Below, piece by piece: positions 1 to 8,260 of a stretch of DNA of 64,000 nt (within the stretch, counting starts at the first letter, position 1; every line of letters starts with the position of its first letter). The notes beneath the pieces are model-generated. The model searched no databases. It was not told where the DNA came from and worked only from the letters and a program-made list of their open reading frames with translations. Origin of the DNA: Brachybacterium sp. UMB0905 (lineage in GTDB: Bacteria > Actinomycetota > Actinomycetes > Actinomycetales > Dermabacteraceae). Both the position numbers and the translations under genes were made by a program. Location of the stretch: NCBI RefSeq assembly GCF_002871795.1, contig NZ_PNHL01000004.1, positions 186,001 to 250,000 on the forward strand. The letters are read 5' to 3'.

Positions 1-1670
1 CCCCTTCTCGGGGCCGACTTCGTAGAGGCCACCCGCACCTCCAAGGGCTGCGAGGATGATCGTGACGTCTCGGCCCCTTCTCGGGGCCGACTTCGTAGAG
101 GCCGCTGCGACGGAGAGCTTCGAGGACCTCGATGCGACGTCTCGGCCCCTTCTCGGGGCCGACTTCGTAGAGGCGCCGAAGATGAGGACGGCGGGCTCAC
201 ATGGGTCAGCGGTCTCGGCCCCTTCTCGGGGCCGACTTCGTAGAGGCTTCCTGATCGTCGCGGACATCGTCCAGTGGGCTCGGTCTCGGCCCCTTCTCGG
301 GGCCGACTTCGTAGAGGCGCCCCGGCGCCCTGGTCGTCTGGCAGGGCTCCGAGGTCTCGGCCCCTTCTCGGGGCCGACTTCGTAGAGGCCCGGGATCCCG
401 GTCGAGATACATGTTCCGCGCCAGTCTCGGCCCCTTCTCGGGGCCGACTTCGTAGAGGCCAGCGCCCTGACCATGGGCACCCCCTGTCCTGTTTGGTCTC
501 GGCCCCTTCTCGGGGCCGACTTCGTAGAGGCCTGGTCTGCACAGTTTTGGAAGGCGACGGCTGAGGTCTCGGCCCCTTCTCGGGGCCGACTTCGTAGAGG
601 CAAGATCGCCGTCACGCGACGCCGCGATGATCGCGGCAGTCTCGGCCCCTTCTCGGGGCCGACTTCGTAGAGGCTCGCCGAGGGCGGGAGCGACAATCGC
701 GGTGATGACAGTCTCGGCCCCTTCTCGGGGCCGACTTCGTAGAGGCGCGACCTACGGGCGCTCCACCAAGCGCGACAGCGACGTCTCGGCCCCTTCTCGG
801 GGCCGACTTCGTAGAGGCTAGTCCATGTCAGGCAGGAACGAACAAACGAAGGGTCTCGGCCCCTTCTCGGGGCCGACTTCGTAGAGGCTGCCCCGCTGGG
901 CGTGGCGAGTTCGCGTGCTCCCGTCTCGGCCCCTTCTCGGGGCCGACTTCGTAGAGGCCCTAGCGAGATGGAGGCGGCGCTGGACAACCTCGGTCTCGGC
1001 CCCTTCTCGGGGCCGACTTCGTAGAGGCCTGAACACTCGCGTCGTGGAGCGCTTCGAGCCGGGGTCTCGGCCCCTTCTCGGGGCCGACTTCGTAGAGGCC
1101 TGCGGATGAATGCGACTGAGGTTGCGGCGGCGTAGTCTCGGCTCCTTCTCGGGGCCGACTTCGTAGAGGCGTGAAGCTCGGGGCACGGGTCCGGTACGCC
1201 CCTCGGTCTCGGCTCCTTCTCGGAGCCGACTTCGTAGAGGCCGGATCGGTGAGATATGGATGGTGCCGGAGTCCGGTCTCGGCTCCTTCTCGGGGCCGAC
1301 TTCGTAGAGGCGCGCGCCGACGCGAGCCAAGCACCGAGCCTGCCGTCTCGGCTCCTTCTCGGGGCCGGCTTCGTAGAGGCCACCTTCGTGAGCAGCGCTA
1401 ACCGCATGGCGATGGCAGTCTCGGCTCCTTCTCGGGGCCGACTTCGTAGAGGCTGGTTCGGATCCTGGTTGCCCTGGACGCGATGTGCGGCGTCTCGGCC
1501 CCTTCTCGGGGCCGACTTCGTAGAGGCCCCGGTAGCGGCATCTACGAGTCGCCTGACTGCGGTCTCGGCCCCCTCTCGGGGCCGACTTCGTAGAGGCGGC
1601 GGCGGCACTCTCGCCAAGGATCTGCGCCTGCCCCGTCTCGGCCCCTTCTCGGGGCTGACTTCGTAGAGGC
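1..1670 (+). CRISPR. CRISPR array, leader-distal end, 24 repeats
   Basis: There are 24 copies of a 36-nt repeat; the first is cut by the window edge and keeps its last 29 nt. Full repeats begin at 67, 139, 212, 283, 354, 424, 496, 566, 639, 711, 783, 853, 923, 993, 1064, 1135, 1206, 1276, 1345, 1418, 1492, 1562 and 1635. The 23 spacers are 33-38 nt and all differ. Each repeat starts GTCTCGG, ends CGTAGAGGC and contains a 7-bp stem (CGGCCCC / GGGGCCG) with loop TTCTC. Repeats 67-1099 are identical, whereas those from 1135 onward carry substitutions. That decay marks the right end as the old end, so the leader and probably the cas genes lie left of the window and the crRNA reads on the + strand. 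The subtype cannot be set without cas genes. The 36-nt length rules out the usual I-E repeat size; a I-G (I-U) type is only a guess. Confidence 0.97.
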
Positions 1671-1731
1671 AAAACGCGGTTGCGGATCGCCGATCCGGAG
1701 CACCTAGGCCCGCTTGCTTGCCCGGCTTCCC

Positions 1732-1810
1732 CCGCTACTTACCTCGGAGTACCGCGGGTGCGAGTCCGCTATGCGGCCTGAGACCCGCACTACGCCGGGG
1801 TAAGTGGTGG
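1732..1810. repeat. Imperfect long hairpin just after the CRISPR array
   Basis: Arms CCGCTACTTACCTCGG (1732-1747) and CCGGGGTAAGTGGTGG (1795-1810) pair over 13 of 16 positions. Inside them further pairing is possible (CGGGT with ACCCG, CCGC with GCGG). The stretch 1671-1877 between the array and the hydrolase gene holds no other recognisable feature. The hairpin could end the pre-crRNA transcript or be a palindromic repeat. I found no complement to the CRISPR repeat in it, so it is not a tracrRNA anti-repeat. Confidence 0.5.
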
Positions 1811-1877
1811 AGGCAGTGCGCGAAGCGTCCGCAGCATGTGCCCCAAGGCCCTGGCCCGTCCGCTGAGGCCCAGCTCC

Positions 1878-2642
1878 TCACGCCGGTGGGATCCTCCAAC
1901 TCCCTCCCGCCCGGCGCACCTCTCCGCTCATGCCCAGCACAGTGGCGCAGTCCTCAAGGCTGAGTTCGAGGTGGATCGCGGTGGCATGCAGCGCCTCGAG
2001 CGCGCCGGCTCCGTCGCTGCGGCACTCCTCATAATGCCGACGGATCTGTTCCTCCGCCGCGCCCTGCCCCACGCTCACCTGCGGCGGGAACAGCCGCATC
2101 ACCGCGAGCGCCGCCTCCCCGTTCTCAGCGCTCGAGGCCGCACACCCGGCTTCGTCGACGCACACCCAGGCCCCGGCGTCCGCGGCAGGCAGCACGGTGG
2201 AGATGACGCAGCAGTCCGTGGAGACGCCGACGACGGTGATCCGCTGGTCATCACCCAGCGCGGCCTCCAGTTGCGGGCCCCACTTGCCGAAGGTCGGCTC
2301 GTCGATCGTGGGGTGGACGCTGAGTTCCCGCGCCCCGTCCACCAGCTCGTACAGCGGGTCATCGGCGGGCACATCGGCGAAGGGCCACTCATCGAAGTAC
2401 GCGCCCCAGGATGAGTCCCGGTCCGCGGTGGGCAGCCAACGGGTTAGCAGCGTGCGCTCGGGGCCGAACTGGTCGGCGAGCTCGCGGATCCGCGCCCACG
2501 CGCCCGGCCAGAACGGCGAGGCCCACTCCGAGGCGGGATCGGCGAAGATCCGCTGTGCGTCGATAATGACGAGCCAGCCGGGATCTTCCGCTGCCCCGAT
2601 CAGCTCGACGTGCGCCGAGTCCGCAGCCCCGTCGGCCGTCAT
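1878..2642 (-). CDS. Isochorismatase-family cysteine hydrolase
   Basis: This is a 254-residue cytoplasmic protein of the isochorismatase (cysteine hydrolase) fold. The three expected catalytic residues are visible: Asp28 in VIIDAQ, Lys120 in FGKWG and the cysteine of STDCCV (Cys144/145, the second being the usual nucleophile position). Family members hydrolyse isochorismate, nicotinamide, N-carbamoyl compounds or ureidoacrylate. The gene follows an NCS1-type nucleobase permease with one base between stop and start, so translation is probably coupled. That pairing suggests the enzyme works on an amide or carbamoyl compound taken up by the permease, but the exact substrate is inferred. The C-terminal 40 residues lie beyond the core fold. 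Confidence 0.85.
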   Translation of the reverse strand: MTADGAADSAHVELIGAAEDPGWLVIIDAQRIFADPASEWASPFWPGAWARIRELADQFGPERTLLTRWLPTADRDSSWGAYFDEWPFADVPADDPLYELVDGARELSVHPTIDEPTFGKWGPQLEAALGDDQRITVVGVSTDCCVISTVLPAADAGAWVCVDEAGCAASSAENGEAALAVMRLFPPQVSVGQGAAEEQIRRHYEECRSDGAGALEALHATAIHLELSLEDCATVLGMSGEVRRAGGSWRIPPA

Positions 2643-2643
2643 G

Positions 2644-4131
2644 TCACCGCACCTCCGCCGTGGCTGCGTACTGCCCCTGCTCCTGCCGGCGGATCGTGCC
2701 GCGCCGCGCCACCAGGGTGACCAGGAAGCTCAGCACCAGCGCCACCAGCACGCCCAGGTTCGACCAGGCCCAGTCGCCCTCCTTGCCGCCGAGCGGCCCC
2801 AGCAGATAGCCCTGCCAGTTGTTCCACGCCGCCTCCTCGGCGAAGCCGTTGACCACCAGACCCCAGCCGATCACCGAGGCCACCGCCATCGTCAGGATCG
2901 AGGTCCAGTCCGCCGAGCCGTAGCGGCCGGAGGCATCGAACAGCGCCGCCTCGTCATAGTCGCGCTTGCGCGTGAGGATGTCGGCGATGAGGATTCCGGC
3001 CCAGGATGCGAGCGGCACGCCCAGGGTGATGAGGAAGGACTGGAACGGCCCCAGGAAGTCGGTGGAGAAGAACACCACGAAGATCGTGCCGGCCGTGAGG
3101 ATCATCCCGTCGATCGCGGCGGCGGCCGGGCGCGGGATGTCGATGCCCAGGCTCAGCAGGGTCAGGCCCGAGGAGTAGATGCCCAGCACCGCGCCGGAGA
3201 CCAGCGCCAGCAGCGCCGTCAGCCAGAACGGGATCAGCACCCAGATCGGCAGCAGCGTCGCGAGCGCGCCGATCGGGTCCGCGCCCACCGCGTCCATCAG
3301 CTCCGGATCCGAGCCGGCCAGCAGCAGACCGAAGATCACCAGGATCACCGGGGCCACCGCCCCGCCCACCGTGTTCCACAGGACGATCGCGCCATCGGAC
3401 GCCGTGCGCTTCTGGTACCGCGACCAGTCCGCCGCAATGTTGATCCAGCCCAGCCCGAATCCGGTCATCACCATCACCAGTGCGCCGATCACCGCCTGCG
3501 ACGAGCCGTGCGGGATTGCCATCACCGCGTCCAAGTCCACGTGCGGCAGGGTCAGCACGATGTACAGGATCGTCACCAGGCCCGTGACCCAGGTGAGGAT
3601 CGACTGCATCTTCATGATCGTGTGATAGCCCGCGACCGACGCCGCGACGATCAGCGCCGCCACGAACACCGTGGCCACCACCAGCACCAGCGTTCCGCTG
3701 GGCAGGCCCATCGCGGAGAACACGGTGGCGGTGGCCAGCACCGCCATGATCGCCAGGAACGTCTCCCAGCCGATCGAGGTCAGCCACGACACGATGCCCG
3801 GCACCTTCTGCCCATGCACCCCGAACGCTGCGCGCGAGAGCACCATGGTGGGCGTGCTGCCGCGCTTGCCGGCAATCGCGATCAGTCCGCACAGGAGGAA
3901 CGAGACCGTGATGCCGATCGCCGCGACGATCGTGGCCTGGATGAAGGAGATCCCGAAGCCCAGCACAAAGGAGCCGTAGCTCATGCCGAACACGGACACG
4001 TTCGCCGCGAACCACGGCCAGAACAGATCGCGCGGACGCGCTGTGCGCTCCGATTCGGCGATCACCTCGATGCCGGTGTGCTCGATGACGCCGCTGCTGC
4101 GCGACTCGGTGGTGGGGGAGGGGGATGACAT
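2644..4131 (-). CDS. NCS1-family purine/cytosine permease
   Basis: This 495-residue integral membrane protein has about 12 hydrophobic segments. The N-terminal region ARPRDLFWPWFAANVSVF and the following GISFIQATIV stretch are typical of nucleobase:cation symporter 1 proteins (CodB/purine-cytosine permease type). The ATG at 4131 is chosen because GGAG lies at a ribosome-binding distance upstream and because reading further upstream enters low-quality arginine-rich sequence and a repeat. It imports a nucleobase or related compound across the membrane, probably for the hydrolase immediately downstream. The substrate is not readable from sequence. Confidence 0.88.
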   Translation of the reverse strand: MSSPSPTTESRSSGVIEHTGIEVIAESERTARPRDLFWPWFAANVSVFGMSYGSFVLGFGISFIQATIVAAIGITVSFLLCGLIAIAGKRGSTPTMVLSRAAFGVHGQKVPGIVSWLTSIGWETFLAIMAVLATATVFSAMGLPSGTLVLVVATVFVAALIVAASVAGYHTIMKMQSILTWVTGLVTILYIVLTLPHVDLDAVMAIPHGSSQAVIGALVMVMTGFGLGWINIAADWSRYQKRTASDGAIVLWNTVGGAVAPVILVIFGLLLAGSDPELMDAVGADPIGALATLLPIWVLIPFWLTALLALVSGAVLGIYSSGLTLLSLGIDIPRPAAAAIDGMILTAGTIFVVFFSTDFLGPFQSFLITLGVPLASWAGILIADILTRKRDYDEAALFDASGRYGSADWTSILTMAVASVIGWGLVVNGFAEEAAWNNWQGYLLGPLGGKEGDWAWSNLGVLVALVLSFLVTLVARRGTIRRQEQGQYAATAEVR

Positions 4132-4282
4132 GGACGCTCCAGAGGGAACGGGTCGGCCGGGCCGACGGGGCGGGGGCAGGGATGGGCAGAAGTCTCCCAC
4201 GACCCAGCGCACGGCGCGGCCAGGGCCGACGCACAGCGCGTCGCCCTCGCCACCCAGCACCTCCAGCTCCCCGCGCAGCACC

Positions 4283-4408
4283 CTCACCTCTCCTCCGCGC
4301 AGACGCGTCCTCACCTCTCCTCCGCGCAGACGGCGACGTTTTTGTGGGAATGAGTGCCGGATTCCCACGACAACGTAGCCGTCTTGGCAGAAATGGGCGC
4401 CGGGAGAG
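4283..4408. repeat. REP-like palindrome, family A copy 1
   Basis: A 27-bp unit beginning CTCACCTCTCC is tandemly duplicated (4283-4309 and 4310-4336) and leads into a palindrome. Its arms, 4329-4351 and 4361-4383, are 23 nt with 3 mismatches, around the loop GAGTGCCGG. An outer CTCTCC / GGAGAG pair surrounds it. The second copy at 5880-5980 shares the flanks, the GCGCAGACGGC entry and the ACGTAGCCGT exit. It lies upstream of the permease gene and downstream of nothing on the + strand. No gene is seen in 4132-4482. Confidence 0.8.
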
Positions 4409-4542
4409 GGCCGACGGGGAGTGTCCGGTTCAGCCTGTGGTCTGTGCTGGTCCAGTGCGGACCGGGCTCGTAGCCTCGGCCCATGGATCCCGCCGACGTC
4501 ACCCCCGTGCCCTAGCGCTACCTGCACGGATACAGCTCTCCA

Positions 4543-5307
4543 GTGCTCACCAGCCACCGCGAGCGCACAGCGGCGAACTCTGCCGGGCATCTGCTGCCGC
4601 ACCTGCGCCCGGGCCTCGAGCTACTGGATGTGGGCAGCGGCGCCGGCACCATCGCCGCGGATCTCGCACGCATCGTCGGCCCCGAGCACCTCACGGCGAT
4701 CGAGGTCAGTGAGGAGGCTGCGGCGATCACCCGCGCGGAACTCGGCCGCCAGGGCGTCGCCGGATCGCGCGTCGTGGTGGGGGACGCCCGTGCTCTGCCC
4801 TTCGCGGACGCTACGCTCGATGTGGTCCATGTCCACCAGGTCCTCCAGCACATCCCGGAGCCGGTGCAGGCGCTGCGGGAGATCCGACGGGTGCTGCACC
4901 CCGGCGGGCTTGCCGCGGTGCGCGAGAGCGATTACGAGGGGTTCCGCTGGTGGCCCGACAGCCCCGGCCTGGACCGCTGGCGCGAGCTGTACCTCAAGGC
5001 TGCGCGGGCCGGCGGCGGCACCCCCGATGCGGGCAGGCGCCTGCTCACCTGGGCGCGGGAGGCAGGGTTCGGTGAGGTCACCCCGAGCTCCTCGACCACG
5101 CTGTATGCCACGGCCGAGGGGCGGGCCGCCTGGGGTGGCGCCTGGGCGGGACGCGTGCTCGCCCCGCCGCTGGCCACCACACTGCGTGAACTCGACCTGA
5201 CGGACCAGCCCCAGCTCGAAGAGCTTTCCTGTGCCTGGACCGCCTGGTCTGAGGAGTCCGATGGGTGGTTCTCGCTCCTGCACGGTGAGATCCTGGCCCG
5301 GTACTAG
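4543..5307 (+). CDS. Class I SAM-dependent methyltransferase, 5' end interrupted by a stop codon
   Basis: This is a UbiE-like class I methyltransferase. Motif I is LLDVGSGAGT near residue 28, the acidic residue after beta-2 is in TAIEVS, and VVHVHQVLQHIPEP is motif IV/post-I. The open frame starts at GTG 4543, but the natural frame begins 60 nt earlier at ATG 4483. That ATG follows TAGCCT by 6 nt (leaderless spacing) and encodes MDPADVTPVP, then an in-frame TAG at 4513-4515, then RYLHGYSSPVLTSHR, which looks like the usual N-terminus of this family. The gene is either a recent nonsense mutant or is rescued by weak initiation at GTG 4543, which has no clear ribosome-binding site. The methyl acceptor is unknown. 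Confidence 0.75.
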   Translation: MLTSHRERTAANSAGHLLPHLRPGLELLDVGSGAGTIAADLARIVGPEHLTAIEVSEEAAAITRAELGRQGVAGSRVVVGDARALPFADATLDVVHVHQVLQHIPEPVQALREIRRVLHPGGLAAVRESDYEGFRWWPDSPGLDRWRELYLKAARAGGGTPDAGRRLLTWAREAGFGEVTPSSSTTLYATAEGRAAWGGAWAGRVLAPPLATTLRELDLTDQPQLEELSCAWTAWSEESDGWFSLLHGEILARY

Positions 5308-5366
5308 CCAGTCGTTGGCCCACCCCTACGATCTAGGTGAAAGCTGAACTACCTCGGGAGGATCTC

Positions 5367-5819
5367 ATGAGCCTGACCAACACCATCCTGCGCGCCGTCC
5401 CCGGCGCTTTCATCCTCAACTCCGGCATTGGCAAGCTCGGCATGGATGCGGAGACCGCCGCGGGCCTGCAGCAGATGGCGAAGAACGGCGTCCCGGCGCT
5501 GGGTGATCTCACCCCTGAGCAGTTCGCGAAGTTCCCCAGCTATGGCGAGATCGCAGTGGGCGCGGCCCTGCTGCTGCCCTTCGTTCCCACCCGCGTGGCC
5601 GGCCTTGCGCTCGCCGGATTCTCCGGCTCCATGGTCTCGATGTACCTGCGCACCCCCGGCATGACCGAGTCCGACGGCGTGCGCCCCACGCAGGACGGCA
5701 CGTCCGTGGCGAAGGACTCCTGGATGCTCGCGATCGCTGCGGCGCTGGTCCTGAACCAGTCCGATAAGCGCTCCGCGCTGCAGAAGCTCGCCGACGCCCG
5801 CCGCCGCAAGGACGCCTGA
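5367..5819 (+). CDS. DoxX-like small integral membrane protein
   Basis: This 150-residue protein has an N-terminal hydrophobic segment (LRAVPGAFILNSGIGKLG) and central membrane segments around EIAVGAALLLPFVPTRVAGLA, a layout like DoxX-related proteins. The start at ATG 5367 is set by GGGAGG a few bases upstream; an in-frame ATG at 5337 lacks a ribosome-binding site. The C-terminus is cytosolic and basic (ARRRKDA). The role is unknown; DoxX relatives are tied to redox or respiratory functions in other bacteria. It stands alone between the methyltransferase and a palindromic repeat that may end its transcript. Confidence 0.65.
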   Translation: MSLTNTILRAVPGAFILNSGIGKLGMDAETAAGLQQMAKNGVPALGDLTPEQFAKFPSYGEIAVGAALLLPFVPTRVAGLALAGFSGSMVSMYLRTPGMTESDGVRPTQDGTSVAKDSWMLAIAAALVLNQSDKRSALQKLADARRRKDA

Positions 5820-5879
5820 CCCCGTCGGCCACACCTTTCCCTCGCGCAGACGGGCGCACCCTCAACCCCGGGGGCGCCC

Positions 5880-5980
5880 CACCTCTCCTTCGCGCAGACG
5901 GCTACGTTTTCGTGGAAATTCGGACCGGATTTCCACGAAAACGTAGCCGTTTTGGCTGAGGGGGGCGCTGGAGAGGTGGT
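5880..5980. repeat. REP-like palindrome, family A copy 2
   Basis: Perfect 22-bp arms at 5898-5919 and 5929-5950 surround the loop TCGGACCGG. Outside them lies a second inverted pair, CACCTCTCC (from 5880) and GGAGAGGTG (to about 5978). Immediately upstream (5829-5854) a partial extra copy of the left flank, CCCTCGCGCAGACGGGCG, mirrors the tandem flank of copy 1. It sits between two convergent genes (stops at 5819 and 5989) and could act as a bidirectional terminator, but the copy-to-copy sequence conservation goes beyond a terminator's need. Confidence 0.85.
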
Positions 5981-5988
5981 GGCGGGCG

Positions 5989-7002
5989 TCAGATGGCGTG
6001 GAGCTCGTCGATCATCGTCTGGAGGTCCGCGACCTGCTGGTCATGCCCGACGGCCGCGCCGCCGTCGAACACCGCCGGGCCATCCGGGGTCTCCACGACG
6101 ATGGTCACCTTGCGCCACGCGCTCACCGTGTGCAGCAGCGCCGTATCCGAGATCGCCGCATCGCCCTGGATCAGCCACGCGTCCATGCCGTCGATCGTGA
6201 TCTGCTCTTCCCGATAGTTCGAGAGGTCCACCGGGCTGTCGTACAGCTCCTCGGCATCATCCGCGGTCAGGGAGCACTGGAAAATTGCGCGGGCCGCCTC
6301 CTGCGCCCCCGGGTACTCGCCCTCCTCCTCGGGCCAGCTCACCGCGCCCACACCCACCACGGTGTACCAGCCGGACTCCACGGGCTGGTCGATGAAGGAC
6401 ATGTCGGTGGCGTAGGGGGTCTGCGAGTACCAGTTCGTGCCGGTGTTCCAGTCCTCCGGGACGGGAAACTCCAGGCCACCGCCTCGCAGCACCCCCTCGG
6501 CCTGCTCGGTGGTCACCTCGTTGTCCACCAGCGTGCAGTCCGTGGTGGGCTTCTCCAGCAGGGTCTGCTCACCGGACTCCGGCTCGGCGCTCGGGTCATC
6601 GGTGGGCGTGTACTCGGGGTGCTTCGAGGTCTCCGGATCCTCTGCCGGCTCCTCCTGGGACGTCGGGTCCTTCGCGGTGGGGTCGGCCGAACCGCCCGAG
6701 AGCACGGTCTGCCACAGCACGAGCGCCCCCACGCCCAGCAGAATCACGAGGAACACGCCGCCGCCGATGATCGCGGCGAGCAGCGGGCCCTTGCCCCGGC
6801 CGCCGCCATCGGGGTCTCCCGGAGTCGACGGACGCTCCGCCGGAGGCGGGCTGTCCCACGGGCTCTGGCCGCCGCCCTCGCCGCCCCCGCCGGAGGAGCC
6901 TCCGGCGCTGAAATCCGGCAGGCCCGAGGAGCTACCGCCGCTGCGGGATCCGCCGGAGAAGTCGGGCAGTCCGCCCCCGGAGCTCTGGGCGTTGTTGTTC
7001 AT
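5989..7002 (-). CDS. Membrane-anchored protein with Gly/Ser/Pro-rich cytoplasmic N-terminus
   Basis: This 337-residue protein starts at ATG 7002, which is preceded by GGAGG. The first ~85 residues are low complexity (GSRSGGSSSGLPDFS, repeated LPDFS motifs). One transmembrane segment follows (LLAAIIGGGVFLVILLGVGALVLW), then an acidic linker (PTSQEEPAEDPETSKH) and an extracytoplasmic domain of ~200 residues with two cysteines. No catalytic motif is recognised. This N-tail/one-helix/acidic-linker design recurs in the window at 55705-56736 and 59354-60415. The function is unknown, possibly an envelope or stress protein. Confidence 0.7.
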   Translation of the reverse strand: MNNNAQSSGGGLPDFSGGSRSGGSSSGLPDFSAGGSSGGGGEGGGQSPWDSPPPAERPSTPGDPDGGGRGKGPLLAAIIGGGVFLVILLGVGALVLWQTVLSGGSADPTAKDPTSQEEPAEDPETSKHPEYTPTDDPSAEPESGEQTLLEKPTTDCTLVDNEVTTEQAEGVLRGGGLEFPVPEDWNTGTNWYSQTPYATDMSFIDQPVESGWYTVVGVGAVSWPEEEGEYPGAQEAARAIFQCSLTADDAEELYDSPVDLSNYREEQITIDGMDAWLIQGDAAISDTALLHTVSAWRKVTIVVETPDGPAVFDGGAAVGHDQQVADLQTMIDELHAI

Positions 7003-7132
7003 GGTGCCTCCGCGCCGCATCGTCCGGCCCGCGACCCACCCGCGGACCACGGCTCACCCTAGCGGGCAGCAAGCCGACGGCGCCCCTGTCGACCCCACCA
7101 CATTTACGCAACTCCCGGGTGGCGAAAACCGG

Positions 7133-7151
7133 TCAGGTAAGGCTAACCTCA
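7133..7151 (+). promoter_or_regulatory. IdeR/DtxR-type iron box
   Basis: The 19-mer TCAGGTAAGGCTAACCTCA matches the established IdeR/DtxR consensus (TTAGGTTAGGCTAACCTAA) at 16 of 19 positions, including the central GGCTAACCT half. It lies 59 bp before the siderophore-binding lipoprotein start, so the uptake operon should be repressed when iron is plentiful. Confidence 0.85.
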
Positions 7152-7209
7152 TCGACGTCCTTCCCCTCCGGGCGCCCCCGCCCGGTCCCGCATCACAGAA
7201 AGTCCGCAC

Positions 7210-8238
7210 ATGACCTCGATCTCCCGCCCCGCGATCTCCCGCCGCCACCTCGGCTCGCTCGGCCTCGCCGGCACCCTCGGGCTCGCGCTCGCCGCCTGCG
7301 GCACCCCCGACTCCACCGACGCCGACAGCTCCGGCAGCAGTGACGGCAGCAGTGACGCCACAACCGTCGAGATCGAAGACAACCTCGGCACCCAGAAGGT
7401 CCCGGTCCCGCCGCAGTCCGTCGTCGCCACCGACAACCGCACCTTCGAGACCCTCGCCGACTGGGGCGTCACCCTCAGCGCTGCCGCGCGCGCCCTGATG
7501 CCCTCGACGAACCCCCTCAAGGGCGACGAATCCATCATCGACCTGGGCAACCACCGCGAGCCCAACCTCGAAGCCGTCGTCGCCGCCGAGCCGGACCTCA
7601 TCATCAACGGGCAGCGCTTCGCCCAGTACCACGACGACTTCGTGAAATACGCGCCGGACGCCGTCGTGCTCGAGCTCGACCCGCGCGAGGACCAGCCCTT
7701 CGCCGACGAGCTCAAGCGCCAGGTCGCCGTGCTCGGCGAGATCTTCGACAAGCAGTCCGAGGCCGAGGCCCTTGGCACCGACCTGGACGCCGCCATGGAG
7801 CGCGTGAAGAGCGCCTACGACGGCTCCTCCACCGTCATGGCCGTGAACACCTCCGGCGGCGAGATCGGCTACATCGCCCCCGGCGTGGGCCGCGCCCTGG
7901 GCTGGACCTTCGAGGCGCTCGGGCTCGTCCCCGCGCTCGAGGTCGAGGGCGCGAGCGACGACCACCAGGGCGACGACATCTCCGTCGAGGCCATCGCCGA
8001 CTCGAACCCCGACTGGATCCTGGTGATGGACCGCGACGCCGCAATCTCCGCCGACGACCCGGAGTACAAGCCCGCCAACGAGCTGCTGGACTCCTCCGAG
8101 GCGCTCGCTGGCGTCACCGCCGTGGCGGAGGGCAACATCGTGTACATGCCCGCGGACACGTACACCAACGAGTCGATCCAGACCTACACCGAGTTCTTCG
8201 ACCAGTTCGCGGACGCGCTCGAGGGCAAGGCCTCCTGA
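7210..8238 (+). CDS. Iron-siderophore ABC transporter, substrate-binding lipoprotein
   Basis: This 342-residue protein has a Tat-like SRRHLG motif and the lipobox LALAAC with Cys30 as the lipidation site, followed by a Ser/Asp-rich tether. The mature part is a FecB/FepB-type (class III) binding protein, with phrases such as SVVATDNRTFETLADWGV and AVVAAEPDLIINGQRF. It captures ferric siderophore outside the membrane and hands it to the two permeases encoded next. The gene is the first of a four-gene operon behind an IdeR box. A strong hairpin follows it, probably to raise its yield relative to the membrane genes. Gene order and product lengths resemble YclNOPQ/Ceu systems; the cognate siderophore is not known. 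Confidence 0.92.
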   Translation: MTSISRPAISRRHLGSLGLAGTLGLALAACGTPDSTDADSSGSSDGSSDATTVEIEDNLGTQKVPVPPQSVVATDNRTFETLADWGVTLSAAARALMPSTNPLKGDESIIDLGNHREPNLEAVVAAEPDLIINGQRFAQYHDDFVKYAPDAVVLELDPREDQPFADELKRQVAVLGEIFDKQSEAEALGTDLDAAMERVKSAYDGSSTVMAVNTSGGEIGYIAPGVGRALGWTFEALGLVPALEVEGASDDHQGDDISVEAIADSNPDWILVMDRDAAISADDPEYKPANELLDSSEALAGVTAVAEGNIVYMPADTYTNESIQTYTEFFDQFADALEGKAS

Positions 8239-8260
8239 TCACGTCCGTCTACGTCGACCG

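Noticed and set aside
56..1672. Several open frames of 64-284 codons through the CRISPR array, rich in SRPLLGADFVEA or LYEVGPEKGPR
   Set aside because: They are translations of the 36-nt repeat (a multiple of three, with few stops) and not genes.
1671..1877. A tracrRNA or anti-repeat beside the array
   Set aside because: No stretch complementary to the repeat's 3' part was found, so a type II system is not supported from this side.
2197..4128. A 643-codon frame on the + strand opposite the permease gene
   Set aside because: It is Arg/His/Gln-rich with no motif and is the antisense shadow of a clear membrane protein; high-GC DNA makes such frames common. The same holds for the long frames opposite the glycosidase (25144-29190), FadB (57628-59253) and phoX (19811-21886) genes.
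4513..4515. TAG as a recoded (pyrrolysine-type) codon
   Set aside because: No sign of recoding machinery or context; a single nonsense change is the simpler reading.
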